Below are positions 1-5,972 of a stretch of DNA of 15,028 nucleotides, one piece after another (the stretch's first letter is position 1; each line of letters starts with the position of its first letter). The notes under the pieces are model-generated. The model made no database searches. It was not told the DNA's origin and saw nothing but the letters and a program-made list of their open reading frames with translations. Origin of the DNA: Deltaproteobacteria bacterium (GTDB taxonomy: Bacteria; Desulfobacterota; SM23-61); contig JAOUFX010000013.1 of the NCBI GenBank assembly GCA_029857975.1, positions 1 through 15,028 on the forward strand, given 5' to 3'. Position numbers and translations under genes: made by a program.

Positions 1-70
1 CCTACCATAACCCCTTGGGGAGGCTCATTAGACCATCTAACATGAGGATTCGAGAAGCCTCCCCGGTAGG
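1..70. repeat. nested inverted repeat / structured element
   Basis: Three nested stems are visible. The outer stem is CCTACC (1-6) with GGTAGG (65-70). The middle stem is GGGGAGGCT (17-25) with AGCCTCCCC (56-64), nine perfect pairs. The inner hairpin is TTAG (28-31) with CTAA (37-40), extended by CA/TG after a two-base bulge. An unpaired ten-base strand (7-16) contains CCCC, which could alternatively pair with GGGG at 17-20. There is no U-tract on either side, so it is not a standard intrinsic terminator. I do not recognise it as a known riboswitch, tRNA or attC site. It may be a REP-like dispersed repeat or a structured RNA. It may also continue beyond the left window edge. Confidence 0.5.
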
Positions 71-79
71 TTTGGATAT

Positions 80-237
80 AAATTTAATAGGACGCAGATT
101 TACGCAGATAACTGCAGATAAAGATAACAATCAAGAGGAAATCAGGAGCCAGAAAACAGAATCTGGGATGAAAGAAATGACTTCTTTATTCTAAATTTTA
201 ATCCGTAAAATCTGCGTGCATCTGCGTCCTAAAAAAA
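80..237. repeat. GACGCAGAT inverted-repeat element, copy 1
   Basis: The left arm starts with AAATTTAATAGGACGCAGAT (80-99) and continues with two more CGCAGATA/TGCAGATA units at roughly 10-11-base spacing (to about 120). The right arm (about 208-237) carries the inverted units ATCTGCG...ATCTGCGTCCT. The ~85 bases between the arms show no ORF. The first 20 bases are identical to those of copy 2 at 5726-5745, and both copies have convergent arms, so they belong to one dispersed family. No target-site duplication or transposase was seen. The element ends about ten bases beyond the stop codon of the BamE-like gene. Apart from this and the hairpin at 1-70, nothing else was seen in 1-246. Confidence 0.7.
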
Positions 238-246
238 TCTTTGCCG

Positions 247-720
247 TTATTTTCTTTCGATGGTGCGCAGGACGTTATTCTCAAACCGCAAAATTAACCT
301 CTCTTTTCCATTGCTGGTCCATTCCTCATAGATAATTTCGCCGCGTTTTTCCCTCTTGACTTCCGTTGGAGAGCCGATCGCCTCCTGCGCCTGCTCCCGG
401 CTCATCCCCGGAAAGATTTGGCCGGCAGCGATTTTTTGGCAGGTTGCCGGATCCCAAAAAGGATACTTCTGCCATATCTTCCCCGCCGGAGTCTTGATGA
501 ATTCCGCAAATTCCTTCTGGGCTTTGATTTTCTCCTGGTGAATCCTGGACAGGGCTTCTAAAGGAATCTGCTTGTCCGGCGAATTTTCCGTGGGCGGAAG
601 AATGATCAAAACCAAGGCGATGCTGACCGGAATTATTAACCATAGCATCCAGGTGGCAGATAACCGATTCCTCCAGAAGGGGGCCGTCTTTCTCCAGCCT
701 GGCCAGAATGATTTAACCAT
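247..720 (-). CDS. membrane-anchored BamE/SmpA-like domain protein
   Basis: The product is about 157 aa from the ATG at 720. A basic, Trp-rich N-terminus is followed by one hydrophobic segment (about residues 23-42), then a charged linker. The C-terminal region (about 100-155) has the pattern of SmpA/OmlA/BamE folds: the helix-start motif PGMSREQAQEAIGSP, then a YEEW strand and a final RLILRFENN strand. The BamE fold usually acts in envelope protein assembly. Here it lacks a lipobox and is probably anchored in the inner membrane, so a BamE role is not implied. The ATG overlaps the end of the upstream Nudix gene by eight bases, suggesting translational coupling; a TTG at 732 in the same frame is an alternative start. 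It is the last gene of a three-gene minus-strand operon. The domain call is moderate and the function unknown. Confidence 0.7.
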   Translation of the reverse strand: MVKSFWPGWRKTAPFWRNRLSATWMLWLIIPVSIALVLIILPPTENSPDKQIPLEALSRIHQEKIKAQKEFAEFIKTPAGKIWQKYPFWDPATCQKIAAGQIFPGMSREQAQEAIGSPTEVKREKRGEIIYEEWTSNGKERLILRFENNVLRTIERK

Positions 721-1189
721 CGTAAGTACCAACGCCAGGGGATGAATTGCAGAATTCTGGGTTTTTGCGCAGCCAGTCAGCTCGGTGGATGACTTCCAAT
801 GTGACCGGGGTCATGGGGTAAGAAGAAAGTTCCTGTAGGCGAATAAAGCGAGCATCCTGGGCATCGGAATCTGCCTTTAATGCGCCGCTTTTGTGCCGGC
901 ATAGAAAATCCACCAGGACATAGTGATAGGCTACTCGTCCGTCCGGGTCACGAAAGATGCGCTCCAAAACCTTGGCCAGGACTAAAACTTCCACTTCCAG
1001 ATGAGTCTCTTCCCGAACCTCCCGGACCACCGCCTCCCTCAACGTTTCGCCTGTCCGAACGACCCCGCCAGGTATAGACCACTGGCCAAGGCTTGGCTCT
1101 TTTCCCCGTTGGACCAGAAGGATTCGATCTTCGTGGAAAACAATCCCCCCCACTCCAACGATAGGGTGATCAGGATATTTGCGTTTCAT
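713..1189 (-). CDS. Nudix hydrolase
   Basis: A 158-aa single-domain Nudix protein, a normal length for MutT/ADP-ribose-pyrophosphatase-like members. It has the GxWxxPGG lead-in (residues 35-42) and the Nudix box at 42-64: G, five residues, E48, seven residues, R56-E57-V-R-E60-E61. The metal-binding glutamates are all present. The usual Gly two places after the EE pair is His63, a mild departure. Such enzymes hydrolyse a nucleoside diphosphate linked to another group and often clean up oxidised or excess nucleotides; the substrate cannot be predicted. The C-terminal tail after about residue 135 is not recognisable. The gene lies 41 bases downstream of a small membrane-peptide gene and overlaps the following BamE-like gene, so it is probably part of the same transcript. 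The Shine-Dalgarno sequence is weak. Confidence 0.92.
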   Translation of the reverse strand: MKRKYPDHPIVGVGGIVFHEDRILLVQRGKEPSLGQWSIPGGVVRTGETLREAVVREVREETHLEVEVLVLAKVLERIFRDPDGRVAYHYVLVDFLCRHKSGALKADSDAQDARFIRLQELSSYPMTPVTLEVIHRADWLRKNPEFCNSSPGVGTYDG

Positions 1190-1230
1190 ATCCAGGGTTT
1201 AAGGGCAAGCATCGCAGTCCATCCACCTTG

Positions 1231-1446
1231 TCAATCTTTTTCCCTTCCTTTGACCACGATGAAAAATACAATAAAAATCGCTGCCAGGCAGATTCCCAGG
1301 GCCAAGAAGATCTTGATCGCTGGACTGCCTTCAGCATCGGAACGCTGGAAGCACCCGGATGAAAATAAAAGCAAGAGTGAAAAAAACCAACTCCAATTCT
1401 TAAAGATTCTTTGGGCGCTGTCGACAACTTGCTTCAATCCCCGCAT
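1231..1446 (-). CDS. small membrane protein, possible lipoprotein
   Basis: A 71-aa ORF with an amphipathic N-terminus, a hydrophobic stretch at about residues 19-31 ending in SSGC (Cys32), a short polar linker, and a second hydrophobic segment at about 43-66 with a positive end (KGREKD). The SSGC could be a weak lipobox, with Ser rather than Leu/Val at -3, or simply part of a two-segment hairpin membrane protein. The ATG is supported by an AAGGGGA Shine-Dalgarno eight bases upstream and by a candidate promoter at 1476-1504. It is the first gene of the minus-strand operon with the Nudix and BamE-like genes. I do not recognise a family. An overlapping plus-strand frame (1001-1453) is judged spurious. 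Confidence 0.55.
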   Translation of the reverse strand: MRGLKQVVDSAQRIFKNWSWFFSLLLLFSSGCFQRSDAEGSPAIKIFLALGICLAAIFIVFFIVVKGREKD

Positions 1447-1459
1447 GGAATAAATCCCC

Positions 1460-1488
1460 TTGAGTTTATGGCCGATTTTTAATATATT
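1460..1488 (+). promoter_or_regulatory. candidate sigma70 promoter for the DUF192 gene
   Basis: TTGAGT (1460-1465), a 17-base spacer and TATATT (1483-1488) point toward the DUF192 gene, with a leader of about 58 bases. It physically overlaps the oppositely directed candidate at 1476-1504. Confidence 0.35.
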
Positions 1489-1504
1489 TAAACCCAGCTG
1501 CCAA
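1476..1504 (-). promoter_or_regulatory. candidate sigma70 promoter for the minus-strand Nudix operon
   Basis: Read on the minus strand there is TTGGCA (1504-1499), a 17-base spacer, and TAAAAA (1481-1476). The start of transcription would fall near 1469, giving a leader of about 23 bases with the AAGGGGA ribosome-binding site. The -10 is only a 4/6 match. Confidence 0.35.
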
Positions 1505-1552
1505 GAATAGTTTACCCTAATAGATAAAAATATTCACTATGCTTATCAAAAA

Positions 1553-2026
1553 ATGAGTGAGCTTCAAAAAATTTCCAGGGCAAAAGGTTTTTTCAAGTTT
1601 CTTTTTTCCCTTTTTTTAATCCTGACTTTTGAGATTGAAAGCGTCTTGCCGAACGAACAAACTTTCATCTTTCTAACTCTCAAGGAGAAAATAATAAGAG
1701 TTGAAGTGGCCCGAACCGAGAGGGAGAAAGGCAAAGGGTTGATGTTTCGGGAAAGTCTCGGAAAAGATGAAGGTATGCTCTTTATCTATGACCGGGAAGA
1801 AACATTGTCTTTCTGGATGAAAAATACCCGCATTCCTCTTTCCATTGCTTTCATCGATCAACAAGGAGAGATCGTCGACATCCAGGATATGGAACCTTTC
1901 AACCTGCGGACGCGAGTTTCCGCCCGGCCGGCCCAGTACGCCCTGGAAATGAATCAGGGGTGGTTTAAAAAAAACGGAATCGGTGTGGGAGATGTGGTAA
2001 AACTGCCGCCTGATTTATGGAAATAA
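1553..2026 (+). CDS. exported DUF192 family protein
   Basis: A 157-aa protein. A basic N-terminus and a hydrophobic stretch (about residues 13-28) make a signal peptide or anchor, and the remainder (about 47-152) is a DUF192 domain. Family hallmarks are visible: KGLMFR (61-66), FWMKNTRIPLSIAFID (87-102) and YALEMNQGWF (129-138). DUF192 proteins are small beta-barrel-like periplasmic or extracytoplasmic proteins of unknown biochemical role. The gene is monocistronic by position: divergent from the Nudix operon and convergent with the OYE gene. There is no convincing Shine-Dalgarno before the ATG. The start is chosen because it gives a complete signal peptide and no other good start lies nearby. 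Confidence 0.88.
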   Translation: MSELQKISRAKGFFKFLFSLFLILTFEIESVLPNEQTFIFLTLKEKIIRVEVARTEREKGKGLMFRESLGKDEGMLFIYDREETLSFWMKNTRIPLSIAFIDQQGEIVDIQDMEPFNLRTRVSARPAQYALEMNQGWFKKNGIGVGDVVKLPPDLWK

Positions 2027-2112
2027 ATTTTTTGGTCATTTGGTCCTTTAATCTTCGGATCGTCTGGCTGTTTCCCCTTCTCGCCTTTTCCCTTTACCCT
2101 TCGCCTTACGCC

Positions 2113-3144
2113 TTACGGTATTTCTTCTCTTCCTAAATTTGGATTCTGCAGGCAGGCAATGGGCCTACCGGCGTGCATCTCCTGCGTGCAAAAGTTGCAA
2201 TAGGTGCAGGAGACAACTTCATCTTCTCTCCCCTCCTGCATCTTCTCTGGCCAGTACGGATCAGCCAATAACTGACGGCCGAGGGCCACAAGGTCAGCCT
2301 GTCCTTCCTGTAAAATCTTTTCGGCGCCGGCGCGGGTTTGCACTTTTCCCACCGCAACAACCGGAATGGTAACTTTCGCCTTGATTTTAGCGGCAAGTTC
2401 GGCGTGGGTCCCTTCGGGAGCCGAAGCCGGGGGAATGGAAAGCTCATCGGTCCGCCCCATGCCGGCTGAAACATCGATCACATCCAGCCAGTGGTTCTCC
2501 AAGGCTTGGGCAAAGCGCGCACTCTCTTCTATAGGAGTCCCTCCTGGAATTCCATCTACCGCGCTATGCCGATAAAGCAGAAGGAACTTTTCTCCCACCG
2601 CCTCGCGCATGGCCACAACCAGCTCCATGCCCAAGAGCATGCGCTTCTCGGCATTGCCACCGTATTCATCGGATCTCTGGTTGGTTAAAGGGGAAAAGAA
2701 CTGGTGGATGAAATATCCGTGCGCTCCGTGAACCTCAACCCCGTCAAACCCGGCTTCCTGGCAATGCCTGGCGGCTGCGGCGAATTTCTCGACCACCGTA
2801 CGAATTTCCTCACGGGTAATCTGGCGATAGGACTCGCGGACAGAAGGGGCAACCGCCTGGCCGTTCAATTCATTCCCGTGCCAGAGTTGCAGGACTACTT
2901 TGGCTCCCTGGTCATGAATCGCCATGACCAGGGGACGCAGGCCCTGGGCCCAACCAGCCCGTAAAAGTAGATCGACAGGTGTGCCATGCATGATAATCAG
3001 GCCCACTCCGCCCCTGGCGCGCTCTACAAAATATTGAACGGCCTGGTTGTTCCTCAACCCGAAATTCGTAACCACGGGCGCAAAGACGATGCGGTTTCTG
3101 AGTTCAGTGCCTTTGATCCGCAGCGCGTCAAAAAGGCGAGGCAT
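2113..3144 (-). CDS. Old Yellow Enzyme family NADH:flavin oxidoreductase with 4Fe-4S site
   Basis: A 343-aa protein that is an FMN-binding TIM barrel of the OYE/2,4-dienoyl-CoA reductase type. Visible features are the N-terminal RIVFAPVVTN strand, QLWHG (86-90), the active-site segment VHGAHGYFIHQFFSP (138-152) followed by RSDEYGG, and the late phosphate-binding part VALGRQLLADP (286-296). A cysteine set C313, C316, C319 and C331 near the C-terminus matches the 4Fe-4S site of dienoyl-CoA reductases, with a two-residue gap between the second and third Cys. The protein stops soon after and lacks the FAD/NAD(P)-binding C-terminal half of the long (~650 aa) enzymes, so it needs an external electron donor. 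It is the last gene of the GAF/HD-GYP operon, 25 bases after the ferredoxin-like gene, which could be that donor. The ATG has an AAGGAG site. The substrate is unknown; an enoate or enoyl-CoA is likely by family. Confidence 0.9.
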   Translation of the reverse strand: MPRLFDALRIKGTELRNRIVFAPVVTNFGLRNNQAVQYFVERARGGVGLIIMHGTPVDLLLRAGWAQGLRPLVMAIHDQGAKVVLQLWHGNELNGQAVAPSVRESYRQITREEIRTVVEKFAAAARHCQEAGFDGVEVHGAHGYFIHQFFSPLTNQRSDEYGGNAEKRMLLGMELVVAMREAVGEKFLLLYRHSAVDGIPGGTPIEESARFAQALENHWLDVIDVSAGMGRTDELSIPPASAPEGTHAELAAKIKAKVTIPVVAVGKVQTRAGAEKILQEGQADLVALGRQLLADPYWPEKMQEGREDEVVSCTYCNFCTQEMHAGRPIACLQNPNLGREEIP

Positions 3145-3169
3145 TTAATACTCCTTGAGAAAAAGGTTC

Positions 3170-4234
3170 TTATATCTTTCCCATCTCTTTGGCGATTTGC
3201 AGGTAGGTTTCCATCGGCTTGGCCGGGGGGGTATAGAGTTCTTTGGGTTTTTTCGGATATAACGAGAGGGCCTTCGTTGGGCAGGTCGTCACGCAGAGCC
3301 CGCAGCCCACGCAACGTTTCAGGTCGATTTTTGCTAGGTCCTCTTCCATGAATATGGCTTCCATCTGGCATCGCTCCAGACAGGTTTCACAGCCAGCGCA
3401 CAGATCCTCATCCACCCGGGCGAAATAATTGGATTTCACCACGCTGCTGGGATGGGGGTGAAGTTTGATGGCTTTGAGCATTCCGCAGCAACAAGAACAG
3501 CAATTGCACATTCCCCCCGTTTTTTGGGCGTTGCCCGGACTGGGCACCAAACCAACTTCCTCACTCTTCTGCAGGACGTTCAACGCTTCTTCCTTCGTTA
3601 TCCTCCTGCCGAACCCGTTTTCGATGTAGTATTCCCCCATCGCTCCAAAGGCGAAACAAGATTCCAGGGGCTTGGAACAGGGATGGCCGAGCAGTCCGCT
3701 CTTTTTCCGGCAGATGCATTCAGCCAGGGCTATGGTCTTTTGCGCTTCGATGATCTTGCGTAATTCATCGTAGGGCTTAACCTCCACAGCTGCCTCCAGG
3801 CTTTCTTGTACAGGGATAACCCTCAGCTGTGGGGTTTGCGGGCGGATTAATTCCTTGTACATGGCCTCCTGTCCATAGGCTTCAAATAACTCGCACAGTT
3901 CCCGGTCGAGGTTTTTCACCTGGTATTCAAGAATGCCCACGATAAACATCATAGCCATGTATTGATTGACCCCGTCGATCTTGAGCCTCAGGATGAGTCC
4001 TTTCCTGGACATGTGGTACAGAAAATCCGCAACTTTTCCCGGCTCACGGCCCAGGCGCTGAGCGATCGCTTCCGCCTTCTCCGGAAGAGGCTTCAGCTGG
4101 CAGGCCATTTCCGCTTCTTCTTCCGTAAAAAGTTTTTGGATAATCTTCAGCTCCACCCCGCTCTGGGTTTTTGGATAGCCCGTAGGGAGGGAATCCAGGT
4201 GTTCCCGGAGTCTCTCGAAAACCGTTTCATTCAT
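3170..4234 (-). CDS. cysteine-rich 4Fe-4S ferredoxin-type protein with winged-helix-like N-terminus
   Basis: A 354-aa protein. Residues about 33-85 look like a winged-helix region (AIAQRLGREPGKVADFLYHMSRKGLI). A central cysteine group follows (C173, C175, C186, C193), then a dense run MCNCCSCCCG (242-251). At the C-terminus are two classical 4Fe-4S ferredoxin motifs, C279/282/285/289 and C308/311/314/318, the last followed by Pro. At least two 4Fe-4S clusters are expected; the central cysteines could hold more. There is no signal peptide, so it should be cytoplasmic. Similar proteins occur in sulfate-reducing and syntrophic bacteria as electron-transfer partners. The start overlaps the stop of the upstream HD-GYP gene by eight bases, and the OYE gene follows, so passing electrons to the OYE protein is a reasonable inference. 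A redox-sensing role is the alternative. Confidence 0.85.
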   Translation of the reverse strand: MNETVFERLREHLDSLPTGYPKTQSGVELKIIQKLFTEEEAEMACQLKPLPEKAEAIAQRLGREPGKVADFLYHMSRKGLILRLKIDGVNQYMAMMFIVGILEYQVKNLDRELCELFEAYGQEAMYKELIRPQTPQLRVIPVQESLEAAVEVKPYDELRKIIEAQKTIALAECICRKKSGLLGHPCSKPLESCFAFGAMGEYYIENGFGRRITKEEALNVLQKSEEVGLVPSPGNAQKTGGMCNCCSCCCGMLKAIKLHPHPSSVVKSNYFARVDEDLCAGCETCLERCQMEAIFMEEDLAKIDLKRCVGCGLCVTTCPTKALSLYPKKPKELYTPPAKPMETYLQIAKEMGKI

Positions 4235-5498
4235 TCTCTCTCTCCTCTTCCGGCTTTTTTTCGCTTTCCTCGTCTTCGATGGCCAGGTGATCCAGGTCTC
4301 TGAATTTATCGAAATCTTCCTGCTGATCTACATAACGATTCTGGATGGCGCGCACCGCCCCGAGATTATCCAGGAATACATCCAGGATCTTCGGGTCAAA
4401 ATGAGACCCTCGCCCCTCCCGCAGGATGCGGAGAACCTCTTTTTCCTCCAGGGCCTCCTTATAAACCCTCTTCGAGGATAAGGCATCAAAAACATCCGCC
4501 AGGATGGTAATCCTGCCTTCAATGGGAATCTCTTCCCCCTTCAGACGACGAGGATATCCCGTCCCATCAAATCTTTCATGATGGGTGAGAGCCACGATGC
4601 GCGACTGCCTTAATATCGCCGCATTCGATCCTTTGAGGATATTCCCACCGATGATCGTGTGGTACTCCATGAAATGTCGCTCTTCCGGCGTCAGCCGGCC
4701 GGGTTTCTGCAAAATACCGTCGGGAATTCCTAATTTTCCTACATCGTGCATGAGGCTGGATCGAAGAATCATATTTACTTCCTCTTCCCCCCAGCCCAGT
4801 CCCTCAGCAATCAGGGTCGAATATTCGCTCATGCGCTTGATATGATTGGCCGTCTCTTTATCCCGGTACTCGGCGGCAACGCCCAGGCGGAAGATCGTGT
4901 CCAGATGGGCATGCTTTAGATCTTCTGTGAGCTCGGCATTTTCAATGGCCACCACCGCCTGGGAAGCCAGAGAAGAAACTAACCTTTCCTGCTTGGCCGG
5001 GAAGGGCACCACCTTGCCGTCGGTGGCATCGCTCATGGCATTGATCAATTGCAGGACCCCCGCTACCTTCCCTTCCCGGTTGAGCATGGGGACAACCATC
5101 ATGGAACGTGTGACATAGCCGGCCCGTTCATCCCAGGAAGCGTTGTAATGGAAAGAGGCCTCGCGCGGAATGTCCCTCACGTTGGGGATGTTAAGTACCT
5201 TTTTGGTCAAGGCAACGTAACCGGCAATCGATTCCCTGGAAATCGGCAAAGAGAAGGATTGATACATCTGCTGCATGCAGTCTTTCCCCCACCGTTCAAT
5301 CAAACTATGGCACTGGCTCACCTTGAAAATTAATTGGCCATTTTTCGCCAGGTAGAGCGTTCCCGCATCGGCTTTCGTTAGGCGGCGAGCTTCCTGCAGA
5401 ATAAGGTCCAAGAGTTTCTCCAGGTCGTGGATGCTGGAGAGGGCGATCCCTACGTTTAAAAGTTTTTCAAAGTCTTCGGTGAGGGAAGAACGCTCCAC
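4227..5498 (-). CDS. GAF domain / HD-GYP c-di-GMP phosphodiesterase
   Basis: A 423-aa cytoplasmic signalling protein. Residues about 25-190 are a GAF sensor domain (DAGTLYL, SIAGYV, VVPMLNREGKVAGVLQLIN). About 200-375 is an HD-GYP domain with the complete catalytic set: H219 of NHIKR, HD 251-252 with K255, HHE 306-308 and GYP 314-316, plus D335/D338 in ILADVFDAL. The domain hydrolyses cyclic di-GMP, and all metal ligands appear intact. The C-terminal tail (about 395-423) is very acidic and probably disordered. There is no membrane segment and no response-regulator receiver domain, so the GAF ligand is probably a small cytoplasmic molecule. The start is GTG, with AAGGAG eleven bases upstream and a good promoter further out. 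It is the first gene of the operon with the ferredoxin-like and OYE genes. Confidence 0.93.
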   Translation of the reverse strand: MERSSLTEDFEKLLNVGIALSSIHDLEKLLDLILQEARRLTKADAGTLYLAKNGQLIFKVSQCHSLIERWGKDCMQQMYQSFSLPISRESIAGYVALTKKVLNIPNVRDIPREASFHYNASWDERAGYVTRSMMVVPMLNREGKVAGVLQLINAMSDATDGKVVPFPAKQERLVSSLASQAVVAIENAELTEDLKHAHLDTIFRLGVAAEYRDKETANHIKRMSEYSTLIAEGLGWGEEEVNMILRSSLMHDVGKLGIPDGILQKPGRLTPEERHFMEYHTIIGGNILKGSNAAILRQSRIVALTHHERFDGTGYPRRLKGEEIPIEGRITILADVFDALSSKRVYKEALEEKEVLRILREGRGSHFDPKILDVFLDNLGAVRAIQNRYVDQQEDFDKFRDLDHLAIEDEESEKKPEEERENE

Positions 5499-5576
5499 GT
5501 TTTCTGAGACTCCTTATCCTACCTGGAATTCTTTAAGCAGGCTGATAAAAAATTGGAAAAAGCAAAGATATGGGTG

Positions 5577-5605
5577 ATTATAGACTTCTATTCCACTAAA
5601 GGCAA
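5577..5605 (-). promoter_or_regulatory. sigma70-type promoter for the HD-GYP/Fe-S/OYE operon
   Basis: Read on the minus strand: TTGCCT (5605-5600), a 17-base spacer, and a perfect TATAAT (5582-5577). Transcription would begin near 5570, giving a leader of about 70 bases before the GTG at 5498. No c-di-GMP riboswitch-like structure was recognised in that leader. Confidence 0.6.
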
Positions 5606-5690
5606 GTAAGATTAAAATGTTTTTGTGCTTTCGCCCGGGTTGGGAAGCTCCTACCTGAAAAACTGAGGGGTGACAAAAAATTATTTCTGT

Positions 5691-5719
5691 TTGACACCCT
5701 CCGCCAATCATCCTATATT
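5691..5719 (+). promoter_or_regulatory. near-consensus sigma70 promoter facing the LmbE gene
   Basis: TTGACA (5691-5696), a 17-base spacer and TATATT (5714-5719), an 11/12 match with ideal spacing. The predicted start point (about 5726) coincides with the left end of the repeat element at 5726-5896. The whole element would therefore be the 5' leader of the deacetylase mRNA. Confidence 0.65.
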
Positions 5720-5725
5720 GACAAA

Positions 5726-5896
5726 AAATTTAATAGGACGCAGATAACCGCAGATGACCGCAGAAACAAAAAAGACGCTGTGCGCATAGCGCTAAGCGGC
5801 TTTCTGTACTACTAACGTTCAAATTCTTGAAATTTTGTTACGCATATTTTAATTTTATCTGTGTTTATCTGCGTTAATCTGCGTCCAATAAATTTT
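5726..5896. repeat. GACGCAGAT inverted-repeat element, copy 2
   Basis: The left arm begins AAATTTAATAGGACGCAGAT (5726-5745), identical to copy 1, and continues with CGCAGATG and CGCAGAA units. The right arm (about 5856-5896) is its inverse: TATCTGCG, AATCTGCGTCC, AATAAATTTT. The terminal inverted repeats are thus about 40 bases, imperfect, and built of roughly 10-base units. The core carries a short hairpin, CGCT...AGCG around TGCGCA (about 5776-5791), not shared with copy 1. No ORF and no target-site duplication were seen. This element and the two promoters account for most of the 5499-5972 gap; nothing else was recognised there. Confidence 0.7.
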
Positions 5897-5972
5897 GGGT
5901 TGCGGCACTGCCGCACTATGTACATCCGTGTCCCAAAAGGAATTTCCTAAGCAATTAAATTCGGAGGCTGTC

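Noticed and set aside
1..70. Left-edge structure considered as a tRNA or attC site
   Set aside because: There is no anticodon or T-arm in the right geometry, and the attC core boxes are not matched.
80..237. GACGCAGAT repeats considered as a CRISPR array
   Set aside because: Units are about 10 bases apart with no unique spacers of 30-40 bases, and the arms are inverted, not direct, relative to each other.
1170..1427. 85-codon minus-strand frame overlapping the 71-aa gene
   Set aside because: It is another frame of the same DNA with no ribosome-binding site. The 71-aa frame has a Shine-Dalgarno and a coherent membrane layout.
1001..1453. 150-codon plus-strand frame opposite the Nudix and small membrane genes
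   Set aside because: It lies antisense to a clear Nudix box, has no recognisable domain and a composition unlike a folded protein.
2085..2118. GCCTTACG tandem repeats between the DUF192 and OYE genes
   Set aside because: Only two full units, running into the OYE stop codon. There is no hairpin, and it is too short to call a functional repeat.
5514..5711. 65-codon minus-strand frame upstream of the HD-GYP gene
   Set aside because: It spans the predicted promoter at 5577-5605 and has no protein-like features.
5895..5972. N-terminal extension of the LmbE protein from TTG 5895
   Set aside because: It starts inside the repeat element, has no ribosome-binding site and is not needed by the family. 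TTG 5973 has GGAGG at good spacing.
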